From the NCBI GenBank assembly GCA_016234485.1, contig JACRBL010000051.1:124001-188000 (forward strand): a stretch of 64,000 bases of DNA, in the 5' to 3' direction. Each line of letters begins with the position of its first letter. Within the stretch, counting starts at the first letter, position 1. Shown here in pieces: positions 23,608-32,920 of the stretch. A program made the position numbers and the translations under genes. Source of the stretch: Chloroflexota bacterium (GTDB lineage: Bacteria; Chloroflexota; Anaerolineae; Anaerolineales; Villigracilaceae). Under the pieces are notes generated by a model, which worked only from the letters and a program-made list of their open reading frames with translations, did no database searches and was not told where the DNA came from.

Positions 23608-24402
23608 TTACTTTCTCGCCAAGAACATCCCAGAATCTTTGGTGATGAATATCTCGCCGTCGCGTTTGAGTTGGGCGCGCAATTCCTTTTCGATCTTCGC
23701 GAATTCCTCTTCCGAGAAATACGCGGCGCGAATCCCAGAGCGGACGTAGGCCAGGATCGGCTCGACTTCGGTGACGCGCAGGTTGTCTTCGTAGCGCGAC
23801 AGTTCCACATGGGGAAAGTACGCTTGCAGTTGCTCCAGTCCGTTTTCGATCAGGAAGGGATCGGCGAAGCGGGGAAGGTTGTCCTTCATTGTGGCGCGCG
23901 TCAGGTAAGCACCGATCTCTTTCAAGTGTTTGTCGCCAACCGTGGCGGCGAAGAGACGCCCGTCCGCTTTGAGGACGCGTTTGATCTCGGACAATGCCTT
24001 TCGACGGTCTGGCACATGATAGAGCATGTGATTGGCGATGACCGCGTCGAAGGTCTCATCGGGATAGGGAATCTCCTGCGCATCCATTTGCTCGAACTTG
24101 AAGTTGCGCCCGATGACGACCAAGTTTCTCCAGGCCGCGTCCACCATGCCAGGGGAGAGATCGCTCAGGGTGATATTCCACGCGGCGGGGATGCGCTGGG
24201 CGCATTCCTTCCACAGGTAGCCAGGTCCGCAACCCAATTCCAAAATGCGGGCGTTCTCAGGGAGTTTCGCCAGCAGATCGAAGACCCAGTGGAACCAGCC
24301 ATACGGATTGGTACTAAACCGCTGATGGATCGCCGCGCGCGCGTCCAGGTTGGACGAGTCGCGGTATTGGTCGGTCTTGAGGTAATCGGGGTTGGTGAAC
24401 AT
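23608..24402 (-). CDS. Class I SAM-dependent methyltransferase
   Basis: The 264-residue protein has the methyltransferase motifs ILELGCGPGYLWKECAQ (SAM loop), MDAQEIPYPDETFDAVIANHML (motif II-III region) and RVLKADGRLFAA. N-terminal residues WFHWVFDLLAKLPENAR resemble small-molecule Methyltransf_11 proteins. A CCCTCACCCT repeat lies directly upstream. In this locus the acceptor may be a sugar or lipid, but nothing in the sequence shows which. Confidence 0.82.
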   Translation of the reverse strand: MFTNPDYLKTDQYRDSSNLDARAAIHQRFSTNPYGWFHWVFDLLAKLPENARILELGCGPGYLWKECAQRIPAAWNITLSDLSPGMVDAAWRNLVVIGRNFKFEQMDAQEIPYPDETFDAVIANHMLYHVPDRRKALSEIKRVLKADGRLFAATVGDKHLKEIGAYLTRATMKDNLPRFADPFLIENGLEQLQAYFPHVELSRYEDNLRVTEVEPILAYVRSGIRAAYFSEEEFAKIEKELRAQLKRDGEIFITKDSGMFLARK

Positions 24403-24414
24403 CTCAACTCACTC

Positions 24415-24490
24415 GCCCTCACCCTAACCCTCTCCCGATGGGAGAGGGAACTCCCTTCCCCCCACGGGGGAAGGGCTGGGGATGAGGGAT
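24415..24490. repeat. CCCTCACCCT-type palindromic repeat, copy 1
   Basis: GCCCTCACCCT, CCCTCTCCCGATGGGAGAGGG and CCTTCCCCC..GGGGGAAGG followed by GATGAGGGA. It matches 44129-44208 on the other strand over nearly its full length. Confidence 0.8.
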
Positions 24491-25356
24491 TATTTATCCC
24501 AATCGAATTTCATCCCAAGCAAATCAAAGAGTTGCTGGTTGTAGGGACGGAAGTAGTCCACGAGTTTGGCGCGCGTATCGGCGGGCATGGATTCATAACT
24601 GCCACGCTTGAAGATGTCGAAGTTCTTGGGTTGCCAGTCGCGAAGGCTGAGGAAGTCGAGGGCTTGTTTGAAGACTTGTGCGGGTGCGGTGGTCAAGTCT
24701 TCGCTGGGGAGGATGAGGATATGCTCGCGAGGGAAACGCTCCAGCCAGCGCGGGAGTTGCTCGGCGTAGCGTCCACGCGCGAGGTAGGAGTAGTGTACGT
24801 GGGTGAAGGTGGAATAATTCGGGTCGGCAACGATTCGGTCAGCCTCGCCCGCCAAACGTTCAGGTTCGGAGGCGAGGGCGTCTTCGAAGGAGAGCGGCTC
24901 GCGTCCCACGCGTCGCATGTGGCTGTAGTGCGAGTAAGCGCGATCCACGGGGTTGCGGAGCATGACGATCAATTTGGCCTTCGGCAAATATTTCGCCATG
25001 CGTTCCGCCGCCAGCGGATGGAAGAGGTAGTATGGAGTCGCTTCGCCCGTTGCCGCGCCGTCTTTCATTTTGGCTTGCAGAGGGAAGTGAGCGCGATACC
25101 AGCCGAGGCCTTTGGTGAAGTGGATGTCGAAGAATTTGATTTCCTTGCGGAACGGCGGACGCACCTGCGGATGTTGCGCGAGGTACTGGAACATCGAAGT
25201 GGTGCCGCCCTTCATCGCGCCGATGATGACGAAATCGGGCAGGGCGCGTAAGGGCGAGGTGGCGCGGTGAAAAAGCCACCAAAAAAACAGGCGGCGATTC
25301 TTGCGAAGCTTGAACCACTGACTGGCGCTCTTGGGAAAATCGAAATTCGAATCCAT
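24490..25356 (-). CDS. PAPS-dependent sulfotransferase
   Basis: The 288-residue protein has the 5'-phosphosulfate loop FVIIGAMKGGTTSMFQYL (residues 43-58) and the 3'-phosphate-binding RNPVDRAYSHYSH, in the arrangement of heparan-sulfate-type and other carbohydrate sulfotransferases. It would transfer sulfate from PAPS to a hydroxyl or amine of the glycan. The ATG overlaps the stop of the upstream methyltransferase by one base (TAATG), implying translational coupling. No PAPS synthesis genes are in the window. Confidence 0.9.
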   Translation of the reverse strand: MDSNFDFPKSASQWFKLRKNRRLFFWWLFHRATSPLRALPDFVIIGAMKGGTTSMFQYLAQHPQVRPPFRKEIKFFDIHFTKGLGWYRAHFPLQAKMKDGAATGEATPYYLFHPLAAERMAKYLPKAKLIVMLRNPVDRAYSHYSHMRRVGREPLSFEDALASEPERLAGEADRIVADPNYSTFTHVHYSYLARGRYAEQLPRWLERFPREHILILPSEDLTTAPAQVFKQALDFLSLRDWQPKNFDIFKRGSYESMPADTRAKLVDYFRPYNQQLFDLLGMKFDWDK

Positions 25357-26189
25357 TACGAAACCCGTTTGCGGAACACGATCAGGGGATACTGTCCGTT
25401 CTCGCCGAAGAAACGCGGAAAGCGCTCCTCGAGCCAGAAGACAAAGCGCAGGAAAATTTTTCCGCCGAGGCGCGGGCGGATGAACCAGCGTAAAAAGCGC
25501 GTGCTCAAACTGCGCCAGGCGTAAATCTTAAATTCCATTTCGCCGCCGAGTTCCTGCTTCAACCAGGTGGGCGTCATCTTGGCGACGAACGTGCCAGTGG
25601 CGTCTTCCACGTCCGCCCAGGCTTTTTTGCGTTTGCGGCCGCGTCCCGAGACGATGCGTGCGAGACGAATGAGCGGCTCGGCCATCGTCATCAAGCGCGG
25701 GCTGTGCCAGCCGTTGACAATCGCCATCGTGCGGTCGGGCTTGAGGACGCGCAACAGGTCGAGGTAGGCGCGCTTGTGTTCGGACATCGGCAAATGATGG
25801 ATGGTGTGCAGCGAGACGACCGCGTCGAACGCGTCGGACTTGAACGGCAGGTTCGCCACATCCATGACCACGTAGAGGCCGCGGTCTCCGAGACGGTTGC
25901 GCGCCTCTTTGAGCGCGGTGATCGAAATATCCGCGCAGACGCGATATTTGTAATTGTCGGCGAAGGTGACGTACTCGGGATACTGCACAGGTCCCGAGCC
26001 CGCATCGAGGAGCAGATCGCCCGCGGGCGCGATGTGACGTTTCACGCGCAGGTGGCACTTGTGGATGTACTCGCGCGAAACGGGACGCAGGTCTTCGTAG
26101 CGCGCATTTTGATAGATGCCATCGCCAACCTGCGACCAGCCGATCTGGTCGTAAAAGTCACGTACTTGTTTTTTGGTGTTTTCGTTCAT
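25356..26189 (-). CDS. Class I SAM-dependent methyltransferase
   Basis: The 277-residue protein starts MNENTKKQVRDFYDQIGW at 26189 (the longer frame reads into repeat sequence). SAM-binding motifs are LLLDAGSGPVQYPEY, ALKEARNRLG, VMDVANLPFKSDAFDAVVS and RVLKPDRTMAIVNG. A C-terminal extension of about 80 residues (LGGKIFLRFVFWLEERFPRF) is basic and amphipathic. It is translationally coupled to the sulfotransferase, which suggests both modify the same product. Confidence 0.83.
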   Translation of the reverse strand: MNENTKKQVRDFYDQIGWSQVGDGIYQNARYEDLRPVSREYIHKCHLRVKRHIAPAGDLLLDAGSGPVQYPEYVTFADNYKYRVCADISITALKEARNRLGDRGLYVVMDVANLPFKSDAFDAVVSLHTIHHLPMSEHKRAYLDLLRVLKPDRTMAIVNGWHSPRLMTMAEPLIRLARIVSGRGRKRKKAWADVEDATGTFVAKMTPTWLKQELGGEMEFKIYAWRSLSTRFLRWFIRPRLGGKIFLRFVFWLEERFPRFFGENGQYPLIVFRKRVS

Positions 26190-26218
26190 CAATATTTTCT
26201 TGAAAACAAATTTGTGTT

Positions 26219-26309
26219 TCTGCGAGGCGGCGCTCTTCCGCCGAAGCAGTCTCCGCCCCACAGGAGGGGGTTTCTTCGTCTGGAAAAACGCCATCCTCGC
26301 AACGACACG
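26219..26309. repeat. CGTCATTGCGAG palindromic repeat, copy 3 (diverged)
   Basis: CTGCGAGGCGGCGCTCTTCCGCCGAAGCAGTC is shared almost exactly with the left half of copy 4 at 29296; the right end CTCGCAACGACA is diverged. Confidence 0.7.
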
Positions 26310-26315
26310 ATTATG

Positions 26316-27920
26316 TTATTCCTTCCACGTAAATGGCTCTCCAACCAAAAACTTGAATGTATCTTCAAACTGCGCGCGGCCTTCCTCGCTCAACACTTTT
26401 TCCAGCGGCCAGACTTGCAGGTCGTCCCAGAAATTCATCAGGCGCCAGGGAAATGGACGCGGGTACTCGAAGAAGAAACGATAGGCGTAATTCCAGGCAA
26501 GGGCAGTCTGCGATTCGCTCAGGCGCTGGGATGGCAGATCGGCAAGGACGCGTTCGAGCGTGGAAAAATACTCGTCCCACGAATTGGGATCCATTGTAAA
26601 GCCTCGGCCGCGATAATGAGTCCGCCCGCACGAGATGACGGGAGCGCCGTTCATCGCGGTTTCGAGCCCGACCGTCGTGGTGTACGCGAGTCCGAGATCG
26701 GCGATCTCGATCAAATCGTACGTGTTGACCTTGTCCAGCGCGCCGATGATGTGGATGTGGCTCGGAATTTCGGGCAACGCCTCGCGGACGACCTGTCCCA
26801 TGGACTTGGCCTGCGGGACGAGTTTCTCGCCAGGGTGCACGCGGATAACGAGTTGCACATCCGTGCGCTTCGCGAAATATTGGACGGTCTTCGTGATCCA
26901 TTCGGTCATCGAGGCGGCGAAGATGTCGCGGCCAAGCGTGAGGCTGTCGCCCAGCACGTTCGCGGCTAGCATGACCACGGGACGGCTGTCGAGGCCGAGC
27001 GCTTTGCGCGTCTCCTGCGCGCCTTGCGAGGAGACATATTGCCAAAGTCGCTTCGACTTGCCCCACACGCGGGCGCCGCGGCGGGCGTTCTCCAAGTCTG
27101 CGACGCGCTCGTACATGGCGTCAGTCATCGGGAGGGAACAGCGCGCCTCCACGAGATAATCGGTGTCCTGTTGCATGATGGACGAGTTCTGCGCCAGCCA
27201 AATTTGTTCGCGCTGATCGTTGAACTCGTACGTCACGGCGGGGATTCCCAGATGGCGCGCCACGCGGAAGACGATGCCCATTTCCAGGATCAAGCCGTTG
27301 GGGATGAGGATCACATCGGGCTTGTTCGTCTGCATGTAGGCCAACGCGGCGCGCGCGGCGAATCCGTTGCGCTCGAGGCGCAGGTCATACAGCGCGCGAT
27401 CGGACGGGTCGTTCATGTCCACTTCTTCGCGCATGAGGGTGTACTGCACGTCCCAGAGGGAGATTTCTTCGACGTCGCGTTGGAGGTCTTCTGTCAGTTC
27501 TGTCGAGGGTCGCAGGTCGAGGAAAGAAACGTGCTCCACAAGAGGAGAGAGAGCATATAGCGCGTCACGCGTGTGTAGGGCGCGCTGGCGCTGAGTCATC
27601 TTGTCCATTTTTTTGTGCCACTCGGAGTAGGGCAGAGTCAGCAGCGTGACTTTATGTCCCATTCCCGCGAGCGCGAGGCTGATGACGGCGGACTGTTCGA
27701 TCCAATAATGAAGCGTGGCAAAAAATAAAATCTTTTTCCCAGTAGGCGCCTGCGCGGCAATCAAGTCCACTTGCGCGGCCATCGCAGGCAAAGATTTTTC
27801 CAGACGATGAAGATTGAAATGATCCTTGCGGGCGCGGTTCCGCAAAGAACGCCGAAGGACATAATCCAATTCGGCCGCGAGCGGCAGTTCACCGAGGATG
27901 TTGCGGAGAGTTTTGTTCAT
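26316..27920 (-). CDS. GT-B-like capsular polysaccharide-type protein
   Basis: The 534-residue protein has two Rossmann-like halves: KKILFFATLHYWIEQSAVISLALAGMGH at the N-terminus and a C-terminal domain with VIRVHPGEKL, TYDLIEIADLGLAYTTTVGLETAMNGAPVISCG. This last block matches capsule polysaccharide export/biosynthesis proteins and WecB-like GT-B folds, where a TvglE motif contacts the donor. It probably transfers or primes a sugar in the locus. The flanks are repeats on both sides. Substrate unknown. Confidence 0.72.
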   Translation of the reverse strand: MNKTLRNILGELPLAAELDYVLRRSLRNRARKDHFNLHRLEKSLPAMAAQVDLIAAQAPTGKKILFFATLHYWIEQSAVISLALAGMGHKVTLLTLPYSEWHKKMDKMTQRQRALHTRDALYALSPLVEHVSFLDLRPSTELTEDLQRDVEEISLWDVQYTLMREEVDMNDPSDRALYDLRLERNGFAARAALAYMQTNKPDVILIPNGLILEMGIVFRVARHLGIPAVTYEFNDQREQIWLAQNSSIMQQDTDYLVEARCSLPMTDAMYERVADLENARRGARVWGKSKRLWQYVSSQGAQETRKALGLDSRPVVMLAANVLGDSLTLGRDIFAASMTEWITKTVQYFAKRTDVQLVIRVHPGEKLVPQAKSMGQVVREALPEIPSHIHIIGALDKVNTYDLIEIADLGLAYTTTVGLETAMNGAPVISCGRTHYRGRGFTMDPNSWDEYFSTLERVLADLPSQRLSESQTALAWNYAYRFFFEYPRPFPWRLMNFWDDLQVWPLEKVLSEEGRAQFEDTFKFLVGEPFTWKE

Positions 27921-27931
27921 ATCGGTAGTTG

Positions 27932-27991
27932 GTAGATTGGTAACTTGGTAAATTGGTATTCGATTCCCAATCTACCAATTTACCAATCTAC
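27932..27991. repeat. Inverted repeat of TTGGTAGATTGG units
   Basis: GTAGATTGGTAACTTGG on the left is mirrored by CCAATTTACCAATCTAC on the right. The right arm reaches the stop codon of the Wzt-like gene. Confidence 0.75.
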
Positions 27992-29283
27992 TATTCACCA
28001 ATCTTCTCAATCTTCCATTCCAGCCGCGGCCGTATTGGTCCCACGCGTGGTTCAGGCCATTGCGTGCCAGGCGCGCCAGAAATATCCACGTTGAAGGCCA
28101 GCGCGTTCTCGTCCATGAAGTAGCGGCGCACGCCAAACGAACTCGCGTTCACGCCCACGCTGTAGCGGCCTTCGTTGAAAATGTCAGCGGGCAGGGTGGC
28201 GCGGCTGATGTAGTATCCCGTATTGCGTACTGCGTATTTTTCAAAATGATCCGCGTCGTCGGTGTCAAATGAAGTGAGGACATATTCGCCGCGCATGGTG
28301 GAAACATAAATGCCAATACGCAGACCCGTGACGGGCGCGTCGAGGCGATATTCAAACTCGAGCGTGACTGGCTCGGTGGAGCGGATCGTGTCTACGACCT
28401 TGCCGCGTCCATCCTTGACCGTGAGGCGGATCGGCGTGAACGGAGCGCTCGCGGCCGGGACGTCGTCCGCGTCCCAAGCGCGCTCCCCTGCCTGCGCCTG
28501 CCCCGACGAGAGGTAAAAATCCACGGCCTGTTGGGTCGGTGCGCGCATGACGAGTTTGCCTTTGTTCAAAACGATGGCCTCCTGCGTGAGACGGAGGATC
28601 GCCGACATATTATGGCTGACAAACAGCACCGTGCGTCCCTGTTGCGCCACGTCGCCCATCTTGCCGAGACACTTGCGCTGAAACTCCGCGTCACCGACGG
28701 CCAGCACTTCGTCAACCACAAGGATTTCAGGTTCGAGGTGCGCGGCGACCGCGAACGCGAGGCGCAGGTACATGCCCGAGGAGTAGCGTTTGACAGGCGT
28801 GTCAATGAACGTGGCGACTTCGGAGAAGTCCACGATCTCGTCAAACTTGCGGTCAATTTCGGCGCGTTTCATGCCGAGGATGGCGCCGTTCATGTAGATG
28901 TTCTCGCGTCCCGTCAACTCGGGATGAAAGCCCGTCCCCACTTCGAGCAATGACCCGACGCGTCCGCGCACGCTGACCGTCCCCCGCGTGGGGTCGGTGA
29001 TGCGCGAGAGGATCTTGAGCAGGGTGCTTTTGCCCGCGCCGTTGCGTCCCACAATGCCGAGGACTTTCCCCTCCTCAAGGTCGAACGAAACGTCGTCGAG
29101 CGCCCACACAAAGTTCTGGTTGGCGCGCCGCTCCAATTTGCCGACCAGCGCCTTCGCGAGTCGCACGGGCGCGTAGACCGTGTCCACGATCACGTCGCGG
29201 AGCATGTTGTAGCGGAATTTCGTCTCCGCCGCGCCGATGCGGTATTGCTTGCCGAGGTTTTTTACGGAAATGGCTGTTGTCAT
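27991..29283 (-). CDS. Wzt-like polysaccharide ABC transporter ATP-binding protein
   Basis: The 430-residue protein has the Walker A loop GRNGAGKST (residues 79-87), a YSSGMYLRLAFA signature and Walker B LVVDEVLAVGD, the form used by O-antigen/teichoic acid exporters. A C-terminal domain of about 160 residues (from AFTPIRLTVKDG) matches the carbohydrate-binding Wzt_C domain that recognises the glycan end to be exported. AGGA lies before the chosen ATG at 29283. The permease gene follows upstream at 29388. The two export a lipid-linked polysaccharide across the membrane. Confidence 0.93.
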   Translation of the reverse strand: MTTAISVKNLGKQYRIGAAETKFRYNMLRDVIVDTVYAPVRLAKALVGKLERRANQNFVWALDDVSFDLEEGKVLGIVGRNGAGKSTLLKILSRITDPTRGTVSVRGRVGSLLEVGTGFHPELTGRENIYMNGAILGMKRAEIDRKFDEIVDFSEVATFIDTPVKRYSSGMYLRLAFAVAAHLEPEILVVDEVLAVGDAEFQRKCLGKMGDVAQQGRTVLFVSHNMSAILRLTQEAIVLNKGKLVMRAPTQQAVDFYLSSGQAQAGERAWDADDVPAASAPFTPIRLTVKDGRGKVVDTIRSTEPVTLEFEYRLDAPVTGLRIGIYVSTMRGEYVLTSFDTDDADHFEKYAVRNTGYYISRATLPADIFNEGRYSVGVNASSFGVRRYFMDENALAFNVDISGAPGTQWPEPRVGPIRPRLEWKIEKIGE

Positions 29284-29295
29284 AAAATTCCTGGT

Positions 29296-29381
29296 CGTCA
29301 CTGCGAGGCGACGCTCTTCCGCCGAAGCAGTCCCCGCACATGAGAGGAGATTGCTTCGGGAAGATCACCCTCGCAATGACG
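29296..29381. repeat. CGTCATTGCGAG palindromic repeat, copy 4
   Basis: Runs from CGTCACTGCGAG to CTCGCAATGACG and separates the two transporter genes. Confidence 0.85.
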
Positions 29382-29387
29382 GAACAG

Positions 29388-30239
29388 TTAGATCGTATCC
29401 GCGAAGGTTCTTTCGGTACTGCGGAAATAATACAGACCCGTGACAAGGATCAAGACCGAGATCGCCACCGAGACCCACAGGGCCGCGTCGGGGCCGTTGC
29501 CAGCGCCGAGCAATGCCCAGCGGAAGCCGTTGACGACGCCCGTCATGGGGTTGAACGATAAGAGCAGTTGGAAATTCTCAGGCAAATTCGAGAAGGAATA
29601 GGCGACAGGCGTGGCGAAGAACCAGAATTGGGTCAGGAAGGGAAGCGCCTGATTCACGTCGCGATATTTGACGTTAATCGCGGAAAGCCAGAGCGCCACT
29701 CCCAATGCGGTGATGATCGCCAGCAGGACGAAGAAGGGCAACGTCCACAGCAGGTTCCAGGCGGGCGTCACATGGAAGTAGAACATCAGCCCGACGAGAA
29801 TGACGAGGGCAATGGCGAAATCCACCAATCCCGCGAAGACCGAAGACATCGGCAGGATGATGCGCGGGAAGTAAATCTTCGTCACCATGTTGTTGTGCGC
29901 CACGAGTGAACGGCTTCCCTGATTGAGCGCGGTGACGAAGAGGCCCCACGGCAGGAGCGCGGTGAACGAAAAAATCTCGTACGGGATTCCGTCGGTGGCA
30001 AGTTTCGCGACCCTGTCGAACACGAAGGTAAAAATCAACATGTTCATCACGGGCTGAATTACCGCCCACGCCATGCCGAGGATGGTCTGCTTGTATTTCA
30101 CCTTCACGTCGCGCCAGACCATGAAGAAGACCAGCTCGCGATACACCCATAAGTCGCGCAAATTCAGCGCGGCCAGTCCGTGCGAAGGCTTGATGTAAAT
30201 GGTGGTGGGTTCGTGGGTTGTTTTTGTGATTTGGGACAT
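29388..30239 (-). CDS. Wzm-like polysaccharide ABC transporter permease
   Basis: The 283-residue ABC-2 type protein has six membrane segments with typical sequence (LVFFMVWRDVKVKYKQTILG at the amphipathic entry, FTALLPWGLFVTALNQGSRSLV, KIYFPRIILPMSSVFAGLVDF, YRDVNQALPFLTQFWFFATPVAYS). It forms the channel through which the Wzt-like partner drives glycan export. A CGTCATTGCGAG repeat lies between the two genes, an unusual separation for such tightly paired functions. Confidence 0.93.
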   Translation of the reverse strand: MSQITKTTHEPTTIYIKPSHGLAALNLRDLWVYRELVFFMVWRDVKVKYKQTILGMAWAVIQPVMNMLIFTFVFDRVAKLATDGIPYEIFSFTALLPWGLFVTALNQGSRSLVAHNNMVTKIYFPRIILPMSSVFAGLVDFAIALVILVGLMFYFHVTPAWNLLWTLPFFVLLAIITALGVALWLSAINVKYRDVNQALPFLTQFWFFATPVAYSFSNLPENFQLLLSFNPMTGVVNGFRWALLGAGNGPDAALWVSVAISVLILVTGLYYFRSTERTFADTI

Positions 30240-30245
30240 TTTTTC

Positions 30246-30301
30246 ACTGTTGAAAGTCGAGGGTCAAAGGTCATCCGACTTTCGACTTTTGACCTTCAAC
30301 T
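30246..30301. repeat. GTCAAAGGTC / GACCTTTGAC inverted repeat
   Basis: GTTGAAAGTCGAGGGTCAAA and TTTTGACCTTCAAC are near complements, with TCCGACTTTCGAC between them. The words match the element inside the 14287 gene. Confidence 0.7.
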
Positions 30302-30304
30302 CAT

Positions 30305-31291
30305 TTATCTTCGCTCGCGGCTTTCGATAGCCTGCTTGTTTTCCTTGAACCATTCGATCGTGCGCTTCATACCTTCCTCGAACGGGACTTGCGCGCTCCA
30401 GCCGAAGAGTTCCTTCGCCCGCGTCACGTCCAGACCGCGGCGGGGCTGGCCGTTGGGTTTGTCGGTCTGCCAGGAGAGTTTGCCATCGAAGCCCGTCAGT
30501 TTGACGATCATCTCAGACAGGTCTTTGATCGAGATTTCGTAGCCCGAACCGAGGTTCACGGGCAGGTCGCCGTTGTATTTCTCGGCGGCGGTGACGATGC
30601 CATCGGCGGCGTCTTCCACGTAGAGAAATTCGCGCGTCGGCGAGCCATCGCCCCAAACGGGGAGTTCCGCGTCGCCGCGTTCTTTCGCGTCAATGGCCTT
30701 GCGGATCAGCGCGGGGATGACGTGCGAGGTCTTCAAGTTGAAGTTATCGCGCGGACCGTAAAGATTCACCGGCAGGAGGAAGATGGAGTTGAAGCCATAT
30801 TGCTGGCGATAGGACTGCGCCTGCACGAGCATCATCTTCTTGGCGAGGCCGTAGGGCGCGTTGGTCTCTTCGGGATAGCCGATCCAAAGATCGTCTTCCT
30901 TGAACGGGACGGGGGTGAACTTGGGGTACGCGCACACCGTCCCGATGGCGACGAACTTGCCGACGCCGCGCTTGTAGGCCTGGTGCATCAACTCCACGCC
31001 CATCATCAGGTTGTCGTAGAAAAACTCGGCGGGACGTTCGCGGTTCGCGCCGATGCCGCCCACGTTCGCGGCCAGGTGAATAATGACCACGTTCTTCGGG
31101 TCCACGCCCTTCAAGGTCAGGTCGTAGAGGCGGCTGATGTCTTTGGCTTCAACGAGGTTGTACTCCTCGATGGTCGGGATGTAGATGTCCGTCGCGCCGC
31201 GTTCCTTGAGTTTCGCGATCACGAACGAACCGAGGAATCCCGCTCCGCCAGTGACGATGACTTTTTTATCTTGCCAGAAATTGTTTGACAT
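30305..31291 (-). CDS. GDP-L-fucose synthase family protein
   Basis: The 328-residue SDR starts at 31291, where AGGAG lies 7 nt upstream. [20 protein letters not shown] binds [27 protein letters not shown] and [20 protein letters not shown] are the characteristic GDP-fucose synthase segments, and [12 protein letters not shown] holds the YxxxK catalytic pair. The family converts GDP-4-keto-6-deoxymannose to GDP-fucose. The partner dehydratase (gmd) is absent from the window, so the substrate may come from elsewhere or differ. Confidence 0.87.
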   Translation of the reverse strand: MSNNFWQDKKVIVTGGAGFLGSFVIAKLKERGATDIYIPTIEEYNLVEAKDISRLYDLTLKGVDPKNVVIIHLAANVGGIGANRERPAEFFYDNLMMGVELMHQAYKRGVGKFVAIGTVCAYPKFTPVPFKEDDLWIGYPEETNAPYGLAKKMMLVQAQSYRQQYGFNSIFLLPVNLYGPRDNFNLKTSHVIPALIRKAIDAKERGDAELPVWGDGSPTREFLYVEDAADGIVTAAEKYNGDLPVNLGSGYEISIKDLSEMIVKLTGFDGKLSWQTDKPNGQPRRGLDVTRAKELFGWSAQVPFEEGMKRTIEWFKENKQAIESRERR

Positions 31292-31319
31292 GGTTTTTCT
31301 CCTTTGGGTAGTAATGACC

Positions 31320-31415
31320 AGACCTGACATGTCGCCGAAAAAATCCGCTCAATTCGTGCCTTCGTCCATGCAATGGTTCTGATTGACAAGAGCACGGATG
31401 AGACATGCCAGGTCT
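31320..31415. repeat. Inverted repeat flanking 68 bp between two SDR genes
   Basis: AGACCTGACATGTC at 31320-31333 and GACATGCCAGGTCT at 31402-31415 are complements with one mismatch. Confidence 0.65.
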
Positions 31416-31418
31416 CGA

Positions 31419-32432
31419 TTATTGAACTATGAACTGCGCGTTCCGATATTTTTCATCATGCGGATTGCGGATCAGCCCGCTCTTCAAGGCGTAGACGAGT
31501 TCGCGGATGCCGTCGTCCACGTTGAGGGCAGTCTCGAAGCCGAACGTTCGGCGGGCTTTTTCAAACGAGACGGTGATATCGCGCATGTCGCCGCCGAAGG
31601 TCAGGTCTTTGTATTCCACCACGGTGGAGGGCAGACGCTTCAACACCAGGTTGACGATCTCGTCCTTGGTGTAGTTGCCGCTGTCCGTGCCGAGGTTGTA
31701 GACCTGGCCGCGCGTCTTCGCATCGGGCGCGTCCAAGCCCATCAAAATTCCGCGCACGGTGTCGCGCACGTGGATGAAGGAGCGCGAATATCCGCGCTGA
31801 TAGATGATGAGTTCGCGCTTCGTGAAGGCTTCCAGCACAAACTGGTTAATGATCAAGTCAAAGCGCGTGCGCGGCGAGATGCCATACAGCGTCGCAAAGC
31901 GGAACAACAGCGGCGCGGTAGTCGCGTCTTTTTGCGCCAACAGAAATTCCTCCGCCGCGATCTTCGTCTCGGCATACAGCGATTGCGGATGAAGCGGCGA
32001 CTCCTCGGTGACGGGTTTGCCGTCAGACGAGAGGCCGTAGTTGCTGTAAGAAGACGCGAACACGAATCGCGCCGACCCGAGTCCGTCTGCCTGCTCGAAG
32101 ACGCGCTTCGTGGCCTCCACGTTATACGTCCACGCGGCCTGCTTGCCAACGGCCTGGCAGGCCGGGAAGCCCACAATCGCCGCCAGGTGGATCACCGCTT
32201 CGGGTTTCGGCCAATCGCTTTTAAGCGAATCTTTCACGGCGCGCGGGTCGGTCACGTCGGCTTTGACGAAATGAAAATTGGGATGATGTAAAAACGGGAC
32301 AATGGACTCGCCGCCGAACAGCAAACTGTCCAACACGGTGACGCGCCAGTTGGCGCGCAACAACTCCGAGGTCAGGAGCGAACCGATGTAGCCCGCGCCG
32401 CCCGTCACGACCGCGTGACGCGTCGCGTTCAT
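31419..32432 (-). CDS. NAD-dependent epimerase/dehydratase (extended SDR)
   Basis: The 337-residue protein has HAVVTGGAGYIGSLLTSELL at the N-terminus, VIHLAAIVGFPACQ, the catalytic FASSYSNYG and YAETKIAAEEFLL, and RSFIHVRDTVRGI, a sugar-binding segment. It belongs to the family of nucleotide-sugar epimerases and dehydratases. The ATG at 32432 overlaps the upstream regulator stop (ATGA), which binds it to the first cistron. The reaction cannot be assigned. Confidence 0.85.
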   Translation of the reverse strand: MNATRHAVVTGGAGYIGSLLTSELLRANWRVTVLDSLLFGGESIVPFLHHPNFHFVKADVTDPRAVKDSLKSDWPKPEAVIHLAAIVGFPACQAVGKQAAWTYNVEATKRVFEQADGLGSARFVFASSYSNYGLSSDGKPVTEESPLHPQSLYAETKIAAEEFLLAQKDATTAPLLFRFATLYGISPRTRFDLIINQFVLEAFTKRELIIYQRGYSRSFIHVRDTVRGILMGLDAPDAKTRGQVYNLGTDSGNYTKDEIVNLVLKRLPSTVVEYKDLTFGGDMRDITVSFEKARRTFGFETALNVDDGIRELVYALKSGLIRNPHDEKYRNAQFIVQ

Positions 32433-32902
32433 TGGTCGGCCTCCATCCGCAACGTCACTTTCCAGCCCTTGATTTCGAGCGTGGGCGCGCCGCCGTCTTT
32501 CACAGTTTCGATGCCCTGCTCCAGGCAGGTGAGGCGGGCGATGTCGGCCACGTCCCCCTCGCCGAGGATGCGGACGCGGTCGTGTCCGGCGCGGCGAAGT
32601 TGGGTGATGTGTCCTTTCACGCGCTGGCGCGTTTTGCGATAGAGCGAAAAGGAGTTCTCAAGGTAATCCACCGCCAGGCGAGCGCGCAGGGCAATGCCTT
32701 CGGGGGTGATGATGTAGCGCAGTTTTTTGCGTTCAGCGCGCATGACCTTCACGTATCCCTTTTCGATCAGGCGTTTTAAATGCCAGTTCACCGTGCCAAC
32801 CGCCACGCCGAGTTGGGTGGCGAGCGTAGATTGGTTCACGTTGGGATCGCTCTCGATTTCTTCGAGCAGGGTGAGGTCGCGCGCGGTTTCTTGGGTTTCC
32901 AT
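32429..32902 (-). CDS. MarR-like, EPS-associated winged-helix regulator
   Basis: The 157-residue protein starts at 32902 (METQETARDLTLLEEIESD). Its DNA-binding domain is NQSTLATQLGVAVGTVNWHLKRLIEKGYVKVMRAERKKLRYI, typical of the MarR-type EPS-associated regulators that head polysaccharide operons. The rest is a helical extension and a C-terminal segment (RRAGHDRVRILGEGDVADIARLTCLEQGIETV) resembling a nucleotide-binding fold start, possibly a sensor. It is the first cistron of the about 20-kb locus and overlaps the next gene by 4 nt. A palindrome at its promoter suggests autoregulation. Confidence 0.85.
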   Translation of the reverse strand: METQETARDLTLLEEIESDPNVNQSTLATQLGVAVGTVNWHLKRLIEKGYVKVMRAERKKLRYIITPEGIALRARLAVDYLENSFSLYRKTRQRVKGHITQLRRAGHDRVRILGEGDVADIARLTCLEQGIETVKDGGAPTLEIKGWKVTLRMEADQ

Positions 32903-32920
32903 ACGGGTTCTGCAATTCAA

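Noticed and set aside
24860-25318. 152-codon minus-strand frame inside the sulfotransferase
   Set aside because: Same strand but different frame; Arg/His/Pro-rich and lacks motifs that the sulfotransferase frame shows clearly.
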